64,000 nucleotides of DNA from CAWKDG01 sp963848355 (lineage in GTDB: Bacteria > Actinomycetota > Acidimicrobiia > Acidimicrobiales > UBA8190): the NCBI GenBank assembly GCA_963848355.1, contig CAWKDG010000006.1:1-64000 (forward strand). Direction: 5' to 3'. The notes under the pieces were generated by a model. It searched no databases, had not been told where the DNA came from, and saw only the letters and a program-made list of their open reading frames with translations. This document shows, in pieces, positions 25,987 to 35,166 of the stretch. How positions within the stretch are numbered: position 1 is the stretch's first letter; each line of letters opens with the position of its first letter. Both the position numbers and the translations under genes were made by a program.

Positions 25987-27481
25987 TCACGTAGGGCGGT
26001 GTCCGGGCGGGAACGTCCGGGCCAACTCCTCGTCGGTGGGACGGCCGACCCACGCGGCCTCCTCCGGGAGCAGCGCCACGATGGCGTCCATGACCGCGGC
26101 GCTGTCGGCCACGGCGTCCTCGAGGCCGAGCCGCACCGGGGGGCCGACCCGCACTCGGATGAGCGGTGGGTCGGTGAAGGTCGTCATGATGGGGACCCGG
26201 GCCGACCGGGGCCAGACGCGTTCGGTCCCCCACAGTCCGATGGGCACGACGGGGACACCGGTCATGGCGGCCAGACGGGCCGTTCCCGTCTTGGCCCGCA
26301 GCACCGGATCGAAGAAGGCCTCACCCCGGGGGATGGTGCCCTGGGGCAGGATGACGACGAGCTCGCCTGCTTCCAGGGCGCGCTGGGCGTCACGCAGCGG
26401 TTGGTCCGATCCGCTGCCCCGGTCCACGCTGATCCCGCCCAGGGCCCGGGCGATCTGCCCGACCACGGGCGCGTCGAAGAGTTCGCGCTTGGCCAGGAAG
26501 CGGACGGGACGGCCCAGGCGGGCGGCGATGATGGCCAGGGCGACGACGTCGAAGTAGCTGCGGTGGTTGGAGGCGAGCAGGGCCGGCCCGCGCACGGGGA
26601 TGTTCTCGATCCCGGCGATGTCGAAACGGGCGTAGGGGAAGGCCTCGGGCCGGACGAAGGGGCGCAGCAGGTGGTAGGGCTCGAGCCCGACCATCTTGGG
26701 TACCCCCGGTGGGCGGTCCCAGTGCTCGATGGGCCAGCGGTGCACGGTGGCGAGGGCCCGCAACCGGCGGTCGGGGTTCACGGCGTGGGGATGGCCGACG
26801 GCCCGCAGCAGCGGCATGTCGAAGACGCTGTCCGAGTAGGCGTGGCTCTTGGCCAGATCGACCCCCGACGCCGTGGCCCACCGCCGGACGGCGGCCAGCT
26901 TCCCCGTGGCCCAGGCGAAGTCCCCGTCGATCCCCCCCGTGTAGCGGCCGTCGCGGCTGGCGTAGCGGGTGCCGACGACGTCGTCGAAGCCGGCCAGCTC
27001 GGCGAACGGGGCCACCAGGTCGATCGGCGACGTGGTGGCCAGCACCAGCAGCCGGCCGGCGGCCCGGTGTGCGGCCAGGACGGCCGGCGCGTAGGGCTGG
27101 ACCAGGTCGGCCAACTGGGGCGGCGGCGCGCGCACCGGCCCGGCGGACGGCGTCGACGTCCCAGCCGCTCGTGAAACGCGGGGCGGCGCGCACCATGGCC
27201 ATGAAGGCCAGGCTCTCGCCCTGGAGGTCGTAGAGCCGGTAGAAGAGGCTCTCGCCGGGGAGCGACGGCCGCCCGTCGAACAGGCCCTCGGCCCGCATGG
27301 CTGCACCGAGGACGAGCCCGCTGGCCCCGCGCAGGAGCGTCCGGTCGAGGTCGACGAAGACGGCCTCACCGTGAGGGCCGTCCCCGGTATCCCCGACCTG
27401 CGGCCCGGGCCCGGCCGCCTCACGACGTCCTTCTTTGAGCGACGGCGTCCGTGACGTCGGCGACGTGCGATCGGTCACCAT
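25987..27481 (-). CDS. HAD-IB hydrolase fused to PlsC-type acyltransferase, one frameshift
   Basis: About 498 residues. The HAD-IB part starts with FVDLDRTLLRGASG, then changes frame near 27140, and continues with TTSPIDLVAPFAELAGFD, SHAYSDSVFDMPLL and VNPDRRLRALA. The second half is a 1-acylglycerol-3-phosphate acyltransferase: SNHRSYFD (H-x4-D), LPQGTIPRG and GVPVVPIGLWGT. The layout matches mycobacterial bifunctional PlsC proteins. The HAD part closely resembles the C terminus of the acyl-reductase fusion 6 kb away. An upstream in-frame start at 27514 is possible. Confidence 0.82.
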
Positions 27482-27682
27482 GGCCCAGACGTTACCGCCG
27501 GGGCCACCGCCCAACGCCGGAAGAGCGTGTCACCGAGAACCGCGCCCTGACGCGGCGAAGGGACCGGACGGGGGAAAGATCCGATCCCTTCGCACCGACT
27601 CGACAGGGATGGCGGGGGGGGTGTCCAGCCCTGGGGTCCGAGGAACATTTTGCGCCTTCGCGCACAATCAGTCAAACAGCTA

Positions 27683-27699
27683 ATACAGATTTATGGTAT
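27683..27699. promoter_or_regulatory. LysR-type box (ATAC-N9-GTAT)
   Basis: An interrupted palindrome 12 bases before the LysR start codon, in the only AT-rich stretch between the divergent genes. It fits the T-N11-A rule for LysR binding and is probably the autoregulatory site. Confidence 0.55.
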
Positions 27700-27710
27700 C
27701 TCTATAAGAG

Positions 27711-28682
27711 ATGGAACTCAGGCACCTGCGAGCCCTGGTCGCGGTCTCGGAGCACGGCTCGTTCTCCAGCGCCGCCGACGCGCTCGGGACGGTCCAGTCG
27801 AACATCTCGGCCCATGTGGCCCGGCTCGAGAAGGAGCTCGGGACGGCCCTGGTGGACCGTTCCGCCGGTCGGCTCACGGCCGAGGGTGAGGTGGTCGCCG
27901 CCCGTGCCTACCGCATCCTCGGCGAGATCGATGCCGTCGCCGCCGATCTGGGGGCGCTGCGGGAAGAGGTGGGGGGGACGGTCCGGATCGGCATGATCGG
28001 GACCACCGCCCGCTGGATCACGCCCGTGCTCCTGGCCGACCTCTCGGCCAAGCACCCCGACCTGCGCCTGGTGGTGGCCGACGGGATCACCTCCAGTCTG
28101 GAACCGCAGCTGGCCGCCGGCCGGTTCGACATGGCCATCCTCACCCTCCCCGTGCCCGGGCGTGATCTCACCTTCGAGTCGCTCTTCGAGGAGGACCTCG
28201 TTCTCGTGGTCCCCGTCGACGACGATCCGCTGGTCGGAATCACCCGCATCGCCTTGTCCGAGCTCTCCCGATTCGAACTGCTGCTCCCCGCCCCCGGGAC
28301 CGCCTTCCGGGCCGAGATCGACGCGGCCGTCCGACCCGCCGGCATCCCGCTGCATCCCCGGGCCGAGCTCGACGGGGTCCGCCTCCTGGCCTCGCTGACC
28401 TTCGAGGGCTACGGACCGGCCGTCCTCCCCGCCACCGCCGTCCCCCCGCACCTGCGTCCCCGCTTCCGGTCGGTCGGCATCGACGACCTCCCGCCGCGCC
28501 ACGTCGTGCTGGCCCAGCGCACCCGGGGCATGCCGTCGGTCGGGGCGCGGGCGGTGATCCATGCGCTGCGCACCCTCCTGGCCGACCCGGGCCGCCTGCC
28601 CGACGGCGTCCGTGTCGTCCTGCCGGCGGCGACCACCCGCACGGAGGGCTCACTGCGCGTCGTGGGGATGCCGAACGGCTGA
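27711..28682 (+). CDS. LysR-family transcription regulator
   Basis: A 323-residue LysR protein. The HTH is at 1-60 (MELRHLRALVAVSEHGSFSS, VQSNISAHVARLEKELG), followed by a periplasmic-binding-like effector domain (GTVRIGMIGTTARWITP, RFDMAILTLP, DLVLVVPVDDDP). It is divergent from the HAD-acyltransferase gene and could control it or the following lipoprotein. The effector is unknown. Confidence 0.9.
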   Translation: MELRHLRALVAVSEHGSFSSAADALGTVQSNISAHVARLEKELGTALVDRSAGRLTAEGEVVAARAYRILGEIDAVAADLGALREEVGGTVRIGMIGTTARWITPVLLADLSAKHPDLRLVVADGITSSLEPQLAAGRFDMAILTLPVPGRDLTFESLFEEDLVLVVPVDDDPLVGITRIALSELSRFELLLPAPGTAFRAEIDAAVRPAGIPLHPRAELDGVRLLASLTFEGYGPAVLPATAVPPHLRPRFRSVGIDDLPPRHVVLAQRTRGMPSVGARAVIHALRTLLADPGRLPDGVRVVLPAATTRTEGSLRVVGMPNG

Positions 28683-28700
28683 CAGGCCTGGTGTGCCGCT

Positions 28701-29201
28701 GTGCAGACACCGAGGGCACCTCGTCTCGGCCGGCGCGCTGGCCGGTGGGGCCGCCGGGCGTCGGCTCTCGGGACAGCGGGAGCCGTCGGCGTGTCCCTCG
28801 CGGCCTGCTCGAGCACCCCGGCCACGCCGAGCGCGTCGGGGCCGTACGACGCCGTCCCCGCCACCCCGACCAGCCACCAGGACACCGCCTTCGCCACCAA
28901 CGGGCCGTACAAGCCGGGGGTGGCCTTCGAGACGACGCCCGAAGTTGACACCGTCGTCCTCTCCTACCCCGTCGACCCGTCGGTCACCGTCGGGAAACCG
29001 GCCTTCGCGTCCATCGCCACCGACGGCTGTTCGCCCCCCGACATCTCGCCGCCCACGGCGTGGCCCCTGATCGACCAGGTGGTCACGGCCCAGCTGCGCT
29101 ACGGCCTCGGGATCGACACCACCCCCGTGGGACTCGGTTCCGGTCTCGATCTCGCTTTCGACGGGGTGACCGCTTCGGTGAGGGCCAGCCCCGCGTCATA
29201 G
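28701..29201 (+). CDS. Small lipoprotein
   Basis: A 166-residue protein with an Arg-rich N terminus, a short hydrophobic stretch and a lipobox VSLAAC (Cys about 36), so it is exported and lipid-anchored. The mature part is Thr/Pro-rich with the core VDTVVLSYPVDPSVTVG and no known domain. An RR pair before the hydrophobic segment could allow Tat export. It is tail-to-tail with the acetyltransferase (6-base overlap). Confidence 0.7.
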   Translation: MQTPRAPRLGRRAGRWGRRASALGTAGAVGVSLAACSSTPATPSASGPYDAVPATPTSHQDTAFATNGPYKPGVAFETTPEVDTVVLSYPVDPSVTVGKPAFASIATDGCSPPDISPPTAWPLIDQVVTAQLRYGLGIDTTPVGLGSGLDLAFDGVTASVRASPAS

Positions 29202-29816
29202 GGGCGGCGGGCGGGGCTCGCGCCACATGAGCCAGAGGGTGGGCCCGCCGCCGCGGGTGTGGATCTGGCCGGTGACCGCGAAGCCGTGGCGCGGATAGAA
29301 GGAGAGATTGTTCTCCTTGGAGGATTCGAGATAGGCGGGGACCCCGTCGCTGTCGAGGCGGTCGAGCACGACGCGGAGAAGGGCCGAACCCACTCCCTGG
29401 CCCTGGCGGTCGGGATCGGTCCCGAGGGTGCCGAGGTACCAGTGCACCTGCCGGGGACGGGCCCGCTCGTAGGCGGCGAGAAGGCGCAGGACGTCGGGGG
29501 TCTTGCGTCCCCAGATCGACAGGTAGGGAACGACGGGCGCGATCCTCACCAGGTCCATCACGCCGGGGCGGGGCATGGTCGGCGGTGCCCACAGGGCGGC
29601 GCCGGCGCGGTCGGGCGTCGTCCAGACCTCACCGTGACGGAGGTAGGTGTGCCGCAATTGAAGGGAGAAGAAGCGCATGAGTCCGGCGGCCCGGAGGCGG
29701 TCGCCGAACAGGTAGCACGACAACGGGTCGTCGTCGAAGGCGCGCGCCAGGGCCGACGACAGGGCGCCCACGTCGGCCGGCGCCGCCTGCACGACTTCGC
29801 TCGCCGTGTCTCGCAC
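29196..29816 (-). CDS. GNAT-family N-acetyltransferase
   Basis: A 206-residue acetyltransferase. Motif A is clear (LGTLGTDPDRQGQGVGSALL, about 145-165) with motif B ESSKENNLSFYPRHGF. The GTG start at 29816 follows the yqgE stop by one base. The N-terminal half resembles small-molecule GNATs whose substrate cannot be guessed. Likely co-transcribed with the yqgE-like gene. Confidence 0.85.
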   Translation of the reverse strand: MRDTASEVVQAAPADVGALSSALARAFDDDPLSCYLFGDRLRAAGLMRFFSLQLRHTYLRHGEVWTTPDRAGAALWAPPTMPRPGVMDLVRIAPVVPYLSIWGRKTPDVLRLLAAYERARPRQVHWYLGTLGTDPDRQGQGVGSALLRVVLDRLDSDGVPAYLESSKENNLSFYPRHGFAVTGQIHTRGGGPTLWLMWREPRPPPL

Positions 29817-29817
29817 G

Positions 29818-30462
29818 TCAGTTGACCGAGGGGTGCGGGGGGTAGGCGGCGAGAAGGGCCAGTTTGCCGCCCTGGCGTTGGAGGACGTCGTGCCACAGCG
29901 CGTCGGCCTCGGGGGTGAAGACGTCGGCCACGACGGCGTCGAGGACGATCCACGCGCCCTCGGCCAACTCGTCCTCCAGCTGATCGGGAGACCATCCGGA
30001 GTAGCCGGCGAACATACGCACACCGGCCACCGGCACCGGCTGCTCGTCGGGCGCCACCGCCAGATCGACGGTGCCGACACCGTCGAGGACGAGACGCCAC
30101 ACGGAGTCGTCGACGTCGACCACCTCGGTGCGCGCCAACCCGATGACCGCGTCGGGTGAGACGGGCCCGCCGCGGAAGACGACTCCGGGAGGCGCGGCCA
30201 GGGCCTGGTCGCGCCAGACATCGAGGATCTCGTCGACGGGCAGTCCCGTGGGCCGGTTGAGCACCACGCCGAGGGCCCCGTCGGGTCCGTGATCGAGCAG
30301 CAGGACCACCGAGCGCTCGAAGTTCGGGTCGCCCAGACGGGGTGACGCGACCAGGAGGCGGCCGATGAGACCGTCGGCGTCGTCGCCCTGGTCGGGCCTA
30401 GTTTCCGGTTCGTCTCCCGGCACCCCCTGATCATGCCCGCGCCGGGCCCCGGTGGTGCTCAT
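29818..30462 (-). CDS. YqgE/AlgH family protein (UPF0301)
   Basis: A 214-residue protein of the YqgE/AlgH family: GRLLVASPRLGDPNFERSVV at about 34-53, GALGVVLNRPTGLPV, then GGPV, FAGYSGWSPDQLEDELAEGAW and a C terminus with ALW. The fold is known but the molecular function is not; AlgH was linked to alginate regulation in Pseudomonas. The first 30 residues are low complexity, so a later start is possible. Confidence 0.9.
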   Translation of the reverse strand: MSTTGARRGHDQGVPGDEPETRPDQGDDADGLIGRLLVASPRLGDPNFERSVVLLLDHGPDGALGVVLNRPTGLPVDEILDVWRDQALAAPPGVVFRGGPVSPDAVIGLARTEVVDVDDSVWRLVLDGVGTVDLAVAPDEQPVPVAGVRMFAGYSGWSPDQLEDELAEGAWIVLDAVVADVFTPEADALWHDVLQRQGGKLALLAAYPPHPSVN

Positions 30463-30485
30463 CCCCCGACCGCGGGGGCGAAGTC

Positions 30486-30992
30486 CTAGGGCGCCGCCAG
30501 CACCTCGACGGCCAGGGCCCGCCCGGCCAGATCGACCTTGGCGTTGTCCTCGGCGTAACGCAGGCCCTGGACGTTGTACAAGGTGACGGGGGCATCACCG
30601 AGCGGGAACGGTCCCCAGTGCCAGGTCCCGCGGTGGAGGACGAAGCGATCGAGCGGGCGCAGGAGAAAAGCACGGACCGTCTCGAGGTCACCGGGGTCGG
30701 CGAAGGTGACATCGGCGGGGGCGACGGCGATCACGGCGGCCACGTCCAGGACGAGCAGCGCCTGGGTGTGGGTGTCGTGACGGTAGAGGCCGTCACAGAG
30801 CAATCCGTGTGCGGTCCGGTCGATCTCCTGGGGCGCGTGCGAGATGACGTTCAGGTGGACGTCGCTCCACGCGAAGACCAGCCGGTGGTCGCCGTCGGCG
30901 GGATCGGTGTCGGCCACGGGAAGCCAGCCGAAAGGGGCCCACCCGGCGGCGGTGAGCGGTTGCGCTTCGATGCTCCTGGCGATGTCGGCCAC
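30486..30992 (-). CDS. Ureidoglycolate lyase-like protein
   Basis: A 168-residue cupin-like protein that matches the AllA/ureidoglycolate hydrolase pattern (AQPLTAAGWAPFGWL at the N terminus, RPLDRFVLHRGTWHWGPFPLG near 112-132, then LRYAEDNAKVDL). The family releases urea from ureidoglycolate to give glyoxylate. A glyoxylate-reductase-like gene lies 0.5 kb away, which fits, but no other ureide genes are present. Confidence 0.75.
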   Translation of the reverse strand: MADIARSIEAQPLTAAGWAPFGWLPVADTDPADGDHRLVFAWSDVHLNVISHAPQEIDRTAHGLLCDGLYRHDTHTQALLVLDVAAVIAVAPADVTFADPGDLETVRAFLLRPLDRFVLHRGTWHWGPFPLGDAPVTLYNVQGLRYAEDNAKVDLAGRALAVEVLAAP

Positions 30993-31072
30993 GGCCCCGA
31001 TCCCCCTTGATCTACGCTGACGTCGCCGTCAGTCTAAGGAGGCTGTCAGGTCCCGGGCGAGGAGGCAACACC

Positions 31073-31456
31073 ATGGATGTCCGCAGCATCGAGGACGCCG
31101 AACCGGTCGTCGAGCACAACGGCACCGTCCCGGTGTGGTGGCTCGTGAACGCCCGTGAGATGAAGGAGATCACCGACGGCGGCTACCTCGAACTGGTGAA
31201 CGAATTCGAGGTGCCCGGGGGCGGGCAGGTGTTCCCCCATTCGCACCCGACTCACGAGTTCTACTACGTGATGACCGGCCGCGGCATCATGACGATCGAG
31301 GACGAGGAACGACCGGTGGCCCAGGGCGACCTGGTGCACATCCCACCCGACAAGGTCCACAGCCTGCGACCGGTGAGCGACCACGCTCCCATCCACTGCT
31401 TCTGTTTCGCCGTGGGCGTGAAGGATGCGGGGCCGATCGACTACACGACCCATTGA
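31073..31456 (+). CDS. Cupin-domain protein
   Basis: A 127-residue single cupin. Metal-ligand residues are seen in HSHPTHEFYYV (His, His, Glu) and DKVHSL, with the fold motif G-I-D-GDLVHIPPDKVHS. GGAGG lies 8 bases before the ATG, which decides the start. The family ranges from isomerases to dioxygenases and sugar epimerases. Followed closely by the dehydrogenase gene. Confidence 0.85.
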   Translation: MDVRSIEDAEPVVEHNGTVPVWWLVNAREMKEITDGGYLELVNEFEVPGGGQVFPHSHPTHEFYYVMTGRGIMTIEDEERPVAQGDLVHIPPDKVHSLRPVSDHAPIHCFCFAVGVKDAGPIDYTTH

Positions 31457-31466
31457 TGGCAGGTAC

Positions 31467-32415
31467 GTGGCCCGCGTCCTCGTCACCCGCATCTTGCCCG
31501 ACGGTGGTCTCGATCCTCTCGTGGCGCGCGGCCACGACGTCGTGCAACGCGGTGACGACAGCGCGTACACCCATGACGAGCTCGTCGCCGCGGTGGCCGA
31601 CGTCGACGCCGTCGTCTGCCTCCTGACCGACCGGATCGACGAGGCCGTCCTCGCCGCCGGGGCCGCCGGTCGCCTGCAGGTGGTGGCCAACGTGGCCGTG
31701 GGCTACGACAACATCGATGTCGTCGCCGCCCACAAGGAGGGAGTGCAGGTCTGCAACACGCCCGGCGTGCTCGACGAGACCACGGCCGACCTTGCCTTCC
31801 TCCTCATCCTGGCCGCCTCCCGCCTGGGGTGGGATGCCGAGCACGATCTGCGCGCCGGGGTCTGGGAGGGCTGGGGCATCACACAGTATCTGGGCCACGA
31901 TGTCCATGGTGCCGTGCTCGGCCTCGTCGGCTACGGCCGGATCGGCGCCGCCGTGGCCCGGCGCGCCGGTGGCTTCGGGATGCGCGTCCTGCACCACACA
32001 CGCGGCGACACCGGACTCCCCGGTTACGTGTCCTCCCTCGACGCCCTCTTGGCCGAGGCCGATGTCGTGAGCCTCCACGTCCCGCTGAACGACTCCACCC
32101 GCCACCTCATCGGCCGACCGCGAGCTGGCGCTCATGAACCGCCACGCCGTGCTCGTGAACACGGCGCGGGGACCGGTGGTCGACGAGGAGGCACTGGCCG
32201 ACGCCCTCCACGAGGGGACCATCTTCGCCGCCGGGCTCGACGTCTACGAGCGCGAGCCGTTGGTCCACCCCCGCCTTCTCGGCGCCCCCCGGACGGTGCT
32301 GCTCCCCCACATCGGCAGTGCCACGCAGGCCACGCGGGCCAAGATGGCGCAGATGGCCTGTGACGGCGTCTGTGCCGTGCTCGACGGCGGGCGGCCACCG
32401 AACCTCGTCAGCTGA
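31467..32415 (+). CDS. D-isomer 2-hydroxyacid dehydrogenase, one frameshift
   Basis: About 316 residues in two frames joined near 32115. The NAD-binding motif is LGLVGYGRIGAAVA, the arginine is in LVNTARGPVVDEEAL, the glutamate in LDVYEREP and the histidine in LLPHIGSAT. The sequence is close to glyoxylate/hydroxypyruvate reductases. The frame break reads HLIG/DRELALMN and one base restores it. It lies 10 bases after the cupin gene. Confidence 0.85.
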
Positions 32416-33049
32416 CGTCGACGGGCGACGGGTCGAGGTTCAGGAGGTCCACGGTGGTGGAACCGTCGGTGAGGGCGGCGAACAGCCCCTCCTCTTTCTC
32501 CTGGCGGGCCCGACCGGCGGCCAGCACCTCGTCGAGGGTGGCCCCGGGGATCACCGTCACCCCGTCGGCGTCGCCCACCACCCAGTCGCCCTGATGGACC
32601 TCGACCCCGCCCACGGTGGCCGGGGCGCCGACCGATCCCGGTGCCTGCTTGGCCGCCCCGCGCAGCGCCACGGTGGTCGAGAACACGGCGAAGCCGTGCC
32701 CTTCGAGGGCGGAGACGTCGCGGACGCCGCCGTCGATGATGAGACCGGCCAGGCCGCGAGCCTGGGCGCCGGTGGTGAGGACCTCACCCCAATAGCCGAA
32801 CTCCTCCTCGTCGCCGACGTCGACCACCAGCGCGTGGCCCGACGGCGCCGTGGTCACGGCCACGTGGATGGCCAGGTTGTCCCCGGGCGTACAGCGCACC
32901 GGGTAGGCCGGGGCGCTGATCGTCGCCCCTCTCCACACGGCCCGGATGCGGGGACGCATGGGTCGGCCCCCGCTCTCGCCCAAGGTGGCGGCGCCGAGGA
33001 CGAGCAGGGCGGCGGCGTGGTGCGAGGACGGGGCTCCGTTGGCGGTCAT
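32408..33049 (-). CDS. RraA-like protein (4-hydroxy-4-methyl-2-oxoglutarate aldolase family)
   Basis: A 213-residue protein with the RraA/HMG aldolase signature: LIIDGGVRD (about 104-112), VGDADGVTVIP (about 160-170) and a Gly-rich core. Members either cleave oxoacids or, in E. coli, inhibit RNase E. The sequence keeps the metal-site pattern of the aldolase group. It is convergent with the dehydrogenase (8-base overlap) and overlaps the next upstream gene by 4 bases. Confidence 0.8.
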   Translation of the reverse strand: MTANGAPSSHHAAALLVLGAATLGESGGRPMRPRIRAVWRGATISAPAYPVRCTPGDNLAIHVAVTTAPSGHALVVDVGDEEEFGYWGEVLTTGAQARGLAGLIIDGGVRDVSALEGHGFAVFSTTVALRGAAKQAPGSVGAPATVGGVEVHQGDWVVGDADGVTVIPGATLDEVLAAGRARQEKEEGLFAALTDGSTTVDLLNLDPSPVDVS

Positions 33050-33354
33050 GGTCGAGAGCGTAGAACGCCACCGGCACCGGCCTGCTGGCGGCGCTGGCGG
33101 CGGGCCCGGGCCGCCTGGCGCCAGGTCACCGGCAGCGCACCGAGACTGATGGCCTCGTCCCGAAGGCGGTCGGTCACGTCGTAATGGTCACGCAAGGGGT
33201 CGTGGGGATGGCCCTGGAACCAGGCGCGGCGCATCCCGAGGTCGGCCGCGAAGCGGTGGAGCTCCTCGGTGGTGTCGGCGGTCAGATGGGACCAGCGCGC
33301 CGTGACCGGTCCCACCGTGGCCGGCTGACGCCAGTCGTCGACGTAGACGGCCAC
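33046..33354 (-). CDS. DUF4031 protein
   Basis: About 102 residues: VAVYVDDW, RWSHLTADTTEELHRFA, WFQGHPHDPL and HYDVTDRLRDEAI-LGA match the small conserved DUF4031 family, whose function is unknown. The GTG at 33354 is preferred; a TTG at 33369 would overlap the previous stop. Part of a compact minus-strand unit. Confidence 0.75.
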   Translation of the reverse strand: MAVYVDDWRQPATVGPVTARWSHLTADTTEELHRFAADLGMRRAWFQGHPHDPLRDHYDVTDRLRDEAISLGALPVTWRQAARARRQRRQQAGAGGVLRSRP

Positions 33355-33365
33355 GGCGCCGACCG

Positions 33366-34256
33366 TCAACCGGGCCCGACCATGGCGGCTGTCACCGAGG
33401 CCATGGCGGCCAACTGCTCCAGGTAGTGCTGGCGCGAGCGGTGGCGGAAGCGGAGGCTCAGTCCGGTGGCGCCGAGCTCGGCGTAGGACCGCACGGTGGC
33501 GGCCGCGCCCTCGGGGTCCCCCGCCGGGTCGAGCGCCGGTTCAGGGGCGAGGACGAGGTCGAAGCGGCCTCCGCCCTCGGCCCGCGCCGTCGGCACCGGC
33601 GTGGCCGCCAGCATGGCCTGCAGCTGCGCGTGCGACAGTCCGAAGGGGATCCAGCCGTCGCCCAGCTCGAGGGCACGGCGCAGCGATCGGCGCGTGCGCC
33701 CGCCCACCCAGATGGCCAGGGGGCGATCCATCCCACTGGGCTCGACGAAGACGTCCGAGTACCGGTAGTGGGTACCCGCGTAGGTGGGACTGCGACGGCC
33801 GAACGAGGCCCTGATGGCGCGCAGGGCGTCGTCGGCCCGGGCCCCGCGGCCCTCGAAGTCGACGCCGAGAAGATCGAACTCGGCCTCGAGCGAGCCCACG
33901 CCCACCCCCAGGATCACGCGCCCCCGACTGGCCACGTCGAGGGTCCCGTAGCGCTTCACGATCTCGAGAGGGTGGTGATAGCCGAGGACGACCACGTGCG
34001 AGAGCAGCCCGATCCGGATGGTCGAGGCGGCCACGTAGCTCAGGGTGACGAGGGGATCCCAGTACCGCCCGCCGCGCACCGAGGCGACCGCCTCGGGGAT
34101 GGCGATGTGCTCGGGGCACGAGATCCAGCCGTAGCCGAGCTTCTCGGCTTCACGGGCGACGGCGACGACGTCGGCGATGGTGCCGTCGCGCTCCCAGGCG
34201 GGCGCCTCGAAGCGCGGGTTGAGGTTCACGATGGGGGTGACGATGCCGAGCTGCAC
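33366..34256 (-). CDS. LLM-class (F420-type) flavin-dependent oxidoreductase
   Basis: A 296-residue luciferase-like monooxygenase-fold protein: YGWISCPEHIAIP, RIGLLSHVVVLGYHHPLEIVKRYGTLDVASRGRVILGVGVGS, FEGRGARADDALRAI and IWVGG. The motif GVGVGS with the preceding RV is typical of F420-dependent actinobacterial members. It oxidises or reduces an unknown substrate. It heads the compact unit with DUF4031 and RraA. Confidence 0.85.
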   Translation of the reverse strand: MQLGIVTPIVNLNPRFEAPAWERDGTIADVVAVAREAEKLGYGWISCPEHIAIPEAVASVRGGRYWDPLVTLSYVAASTIRIGLLSHVVVLGYHHPLEIVKRYGTLDVASRGRVILGVGVGSLEAEFDLLGVDFEGRGARADDALRAIRASFGRRSPTYAGTHYRYSDVFVEPSGMDRPLAIWVGGRTRRSLRRALELGDGWIPFGLSHAQLQAMLAATPVPTARAEGGGRFDLVLAPEPALDPAGDPEGAAATVRSYAELGATGLSLRFRHRSRQHYLEQLAAMASVTAAMVGPG

Positions 34257-34279
34257 GGGACGAGCGTACCGACCGCGTT

Positions 34280-35029
34280 TCAGGCCAGGAGGACGACGGC
34301 AGCCGTCACGCCCACGAGGATGATCACCACACGCAGGAGAGTGGCGGGGATGCGCCGGCCGAGGAGGCCGCCGACCTGACCGCCGACCACCGAGCCCGCC
34401 GCCACCAAACCGGCCGCTTCCCAGGCGATGTGCGTGGCGATGACGAAGACCACGGCCGAGACGCCGTTTGTCAGCAGGGCCAGGACGTTCTTGGCCGCGT
34501 TCAGACGTTGGAGGTGGTCGTCCAGGAAGATGCCGAGCAGCGACATCAGGATCACCCCCTGGGCGGCACCGAAGTACCCGCCGTAGACACCGGTGGCAAA
34601 GACGCCGAGGAAGAGCCCGACGCCGCCGTGGACCGGAGAGTCGGCGCGCGCCGACCGTCGGCGGGCCAGGCGCGGTTGTATGGCCACCAGGACACAGGCG
34701 ACGAGGATGAGTGCGGGGACGATGTGGCGAAAGACGCTGCCGGGGAGGGAGAGCAGGAGCACCGCCCCCGTGATCCCGCCCGTGACCGACGCCGCCCCCA
34801 GGACGCTCAACCGCGGCCGTTGGCCCTCGAGTTCCCGGCGATAGGCGACGGCGCCGCTCAACGACCCCGGCACCAGTCCCACGGTGTTGCTCACGTTGGC
34901 CACGATGGGGGAGAACCCGAAGGCCAGCAGGGTGGGGAACGTGATCAGGGATCCCGATCCGACGATGGTGTTGATGGTCCCCGCCACGAGCCCCACGCCC
35001 ACGATGGCCAGGGCTTCGAGCGCGGACAT
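34280..35029 (-). CDS. TauE/SafE-family membrane exporter
   Basis: A 249-residue protein with about seven to eight membrane segments and the family motifs GTINTIVGSGSLITFPTLL at 18-36, ANVSNTVGLVPG, and the repeated GGYFGAAQGVILMSLLG. Members export sulfite, sulfoacetate or other small organosulfur anions. The substrate is not shown here. Confidence 0.88.
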   Translation of the reverse strand: MSALEALAIVGVGLVAGTINTIVGSGSLITFPTLLAFGFSPIVANVSNTVGLVPGSLSGAVAYRRELEGQRPRLSVLGAASVTGGITGAVLLLSLPGSVFRHIVPALILVACVLVAIQPRLARRRSARADSPVHGGVGLFLGVFATGVYGGYFGAAQGVILMSLLGIFLDDHLQRLNAAKNVLALLTNGVSAVVFVIATHIAWEAAGLVAAGSVVGGQVGGLLGRRIPATLLRVVIILVGVTAAVVLLA

Positions 35030-35166
35030 GGGCAGGGTCTACCGGTAATGCCGGCCCCGCTCAAGACTAAAGGCTCGCCTGCCGCCCGGGAGGACCTGGC
35101 CGGAGGGCTCGGACTACAATGGAATGCGACCTGGGTCCGGGGGCAGGCCGGGTGGAGGGGGCTGGC

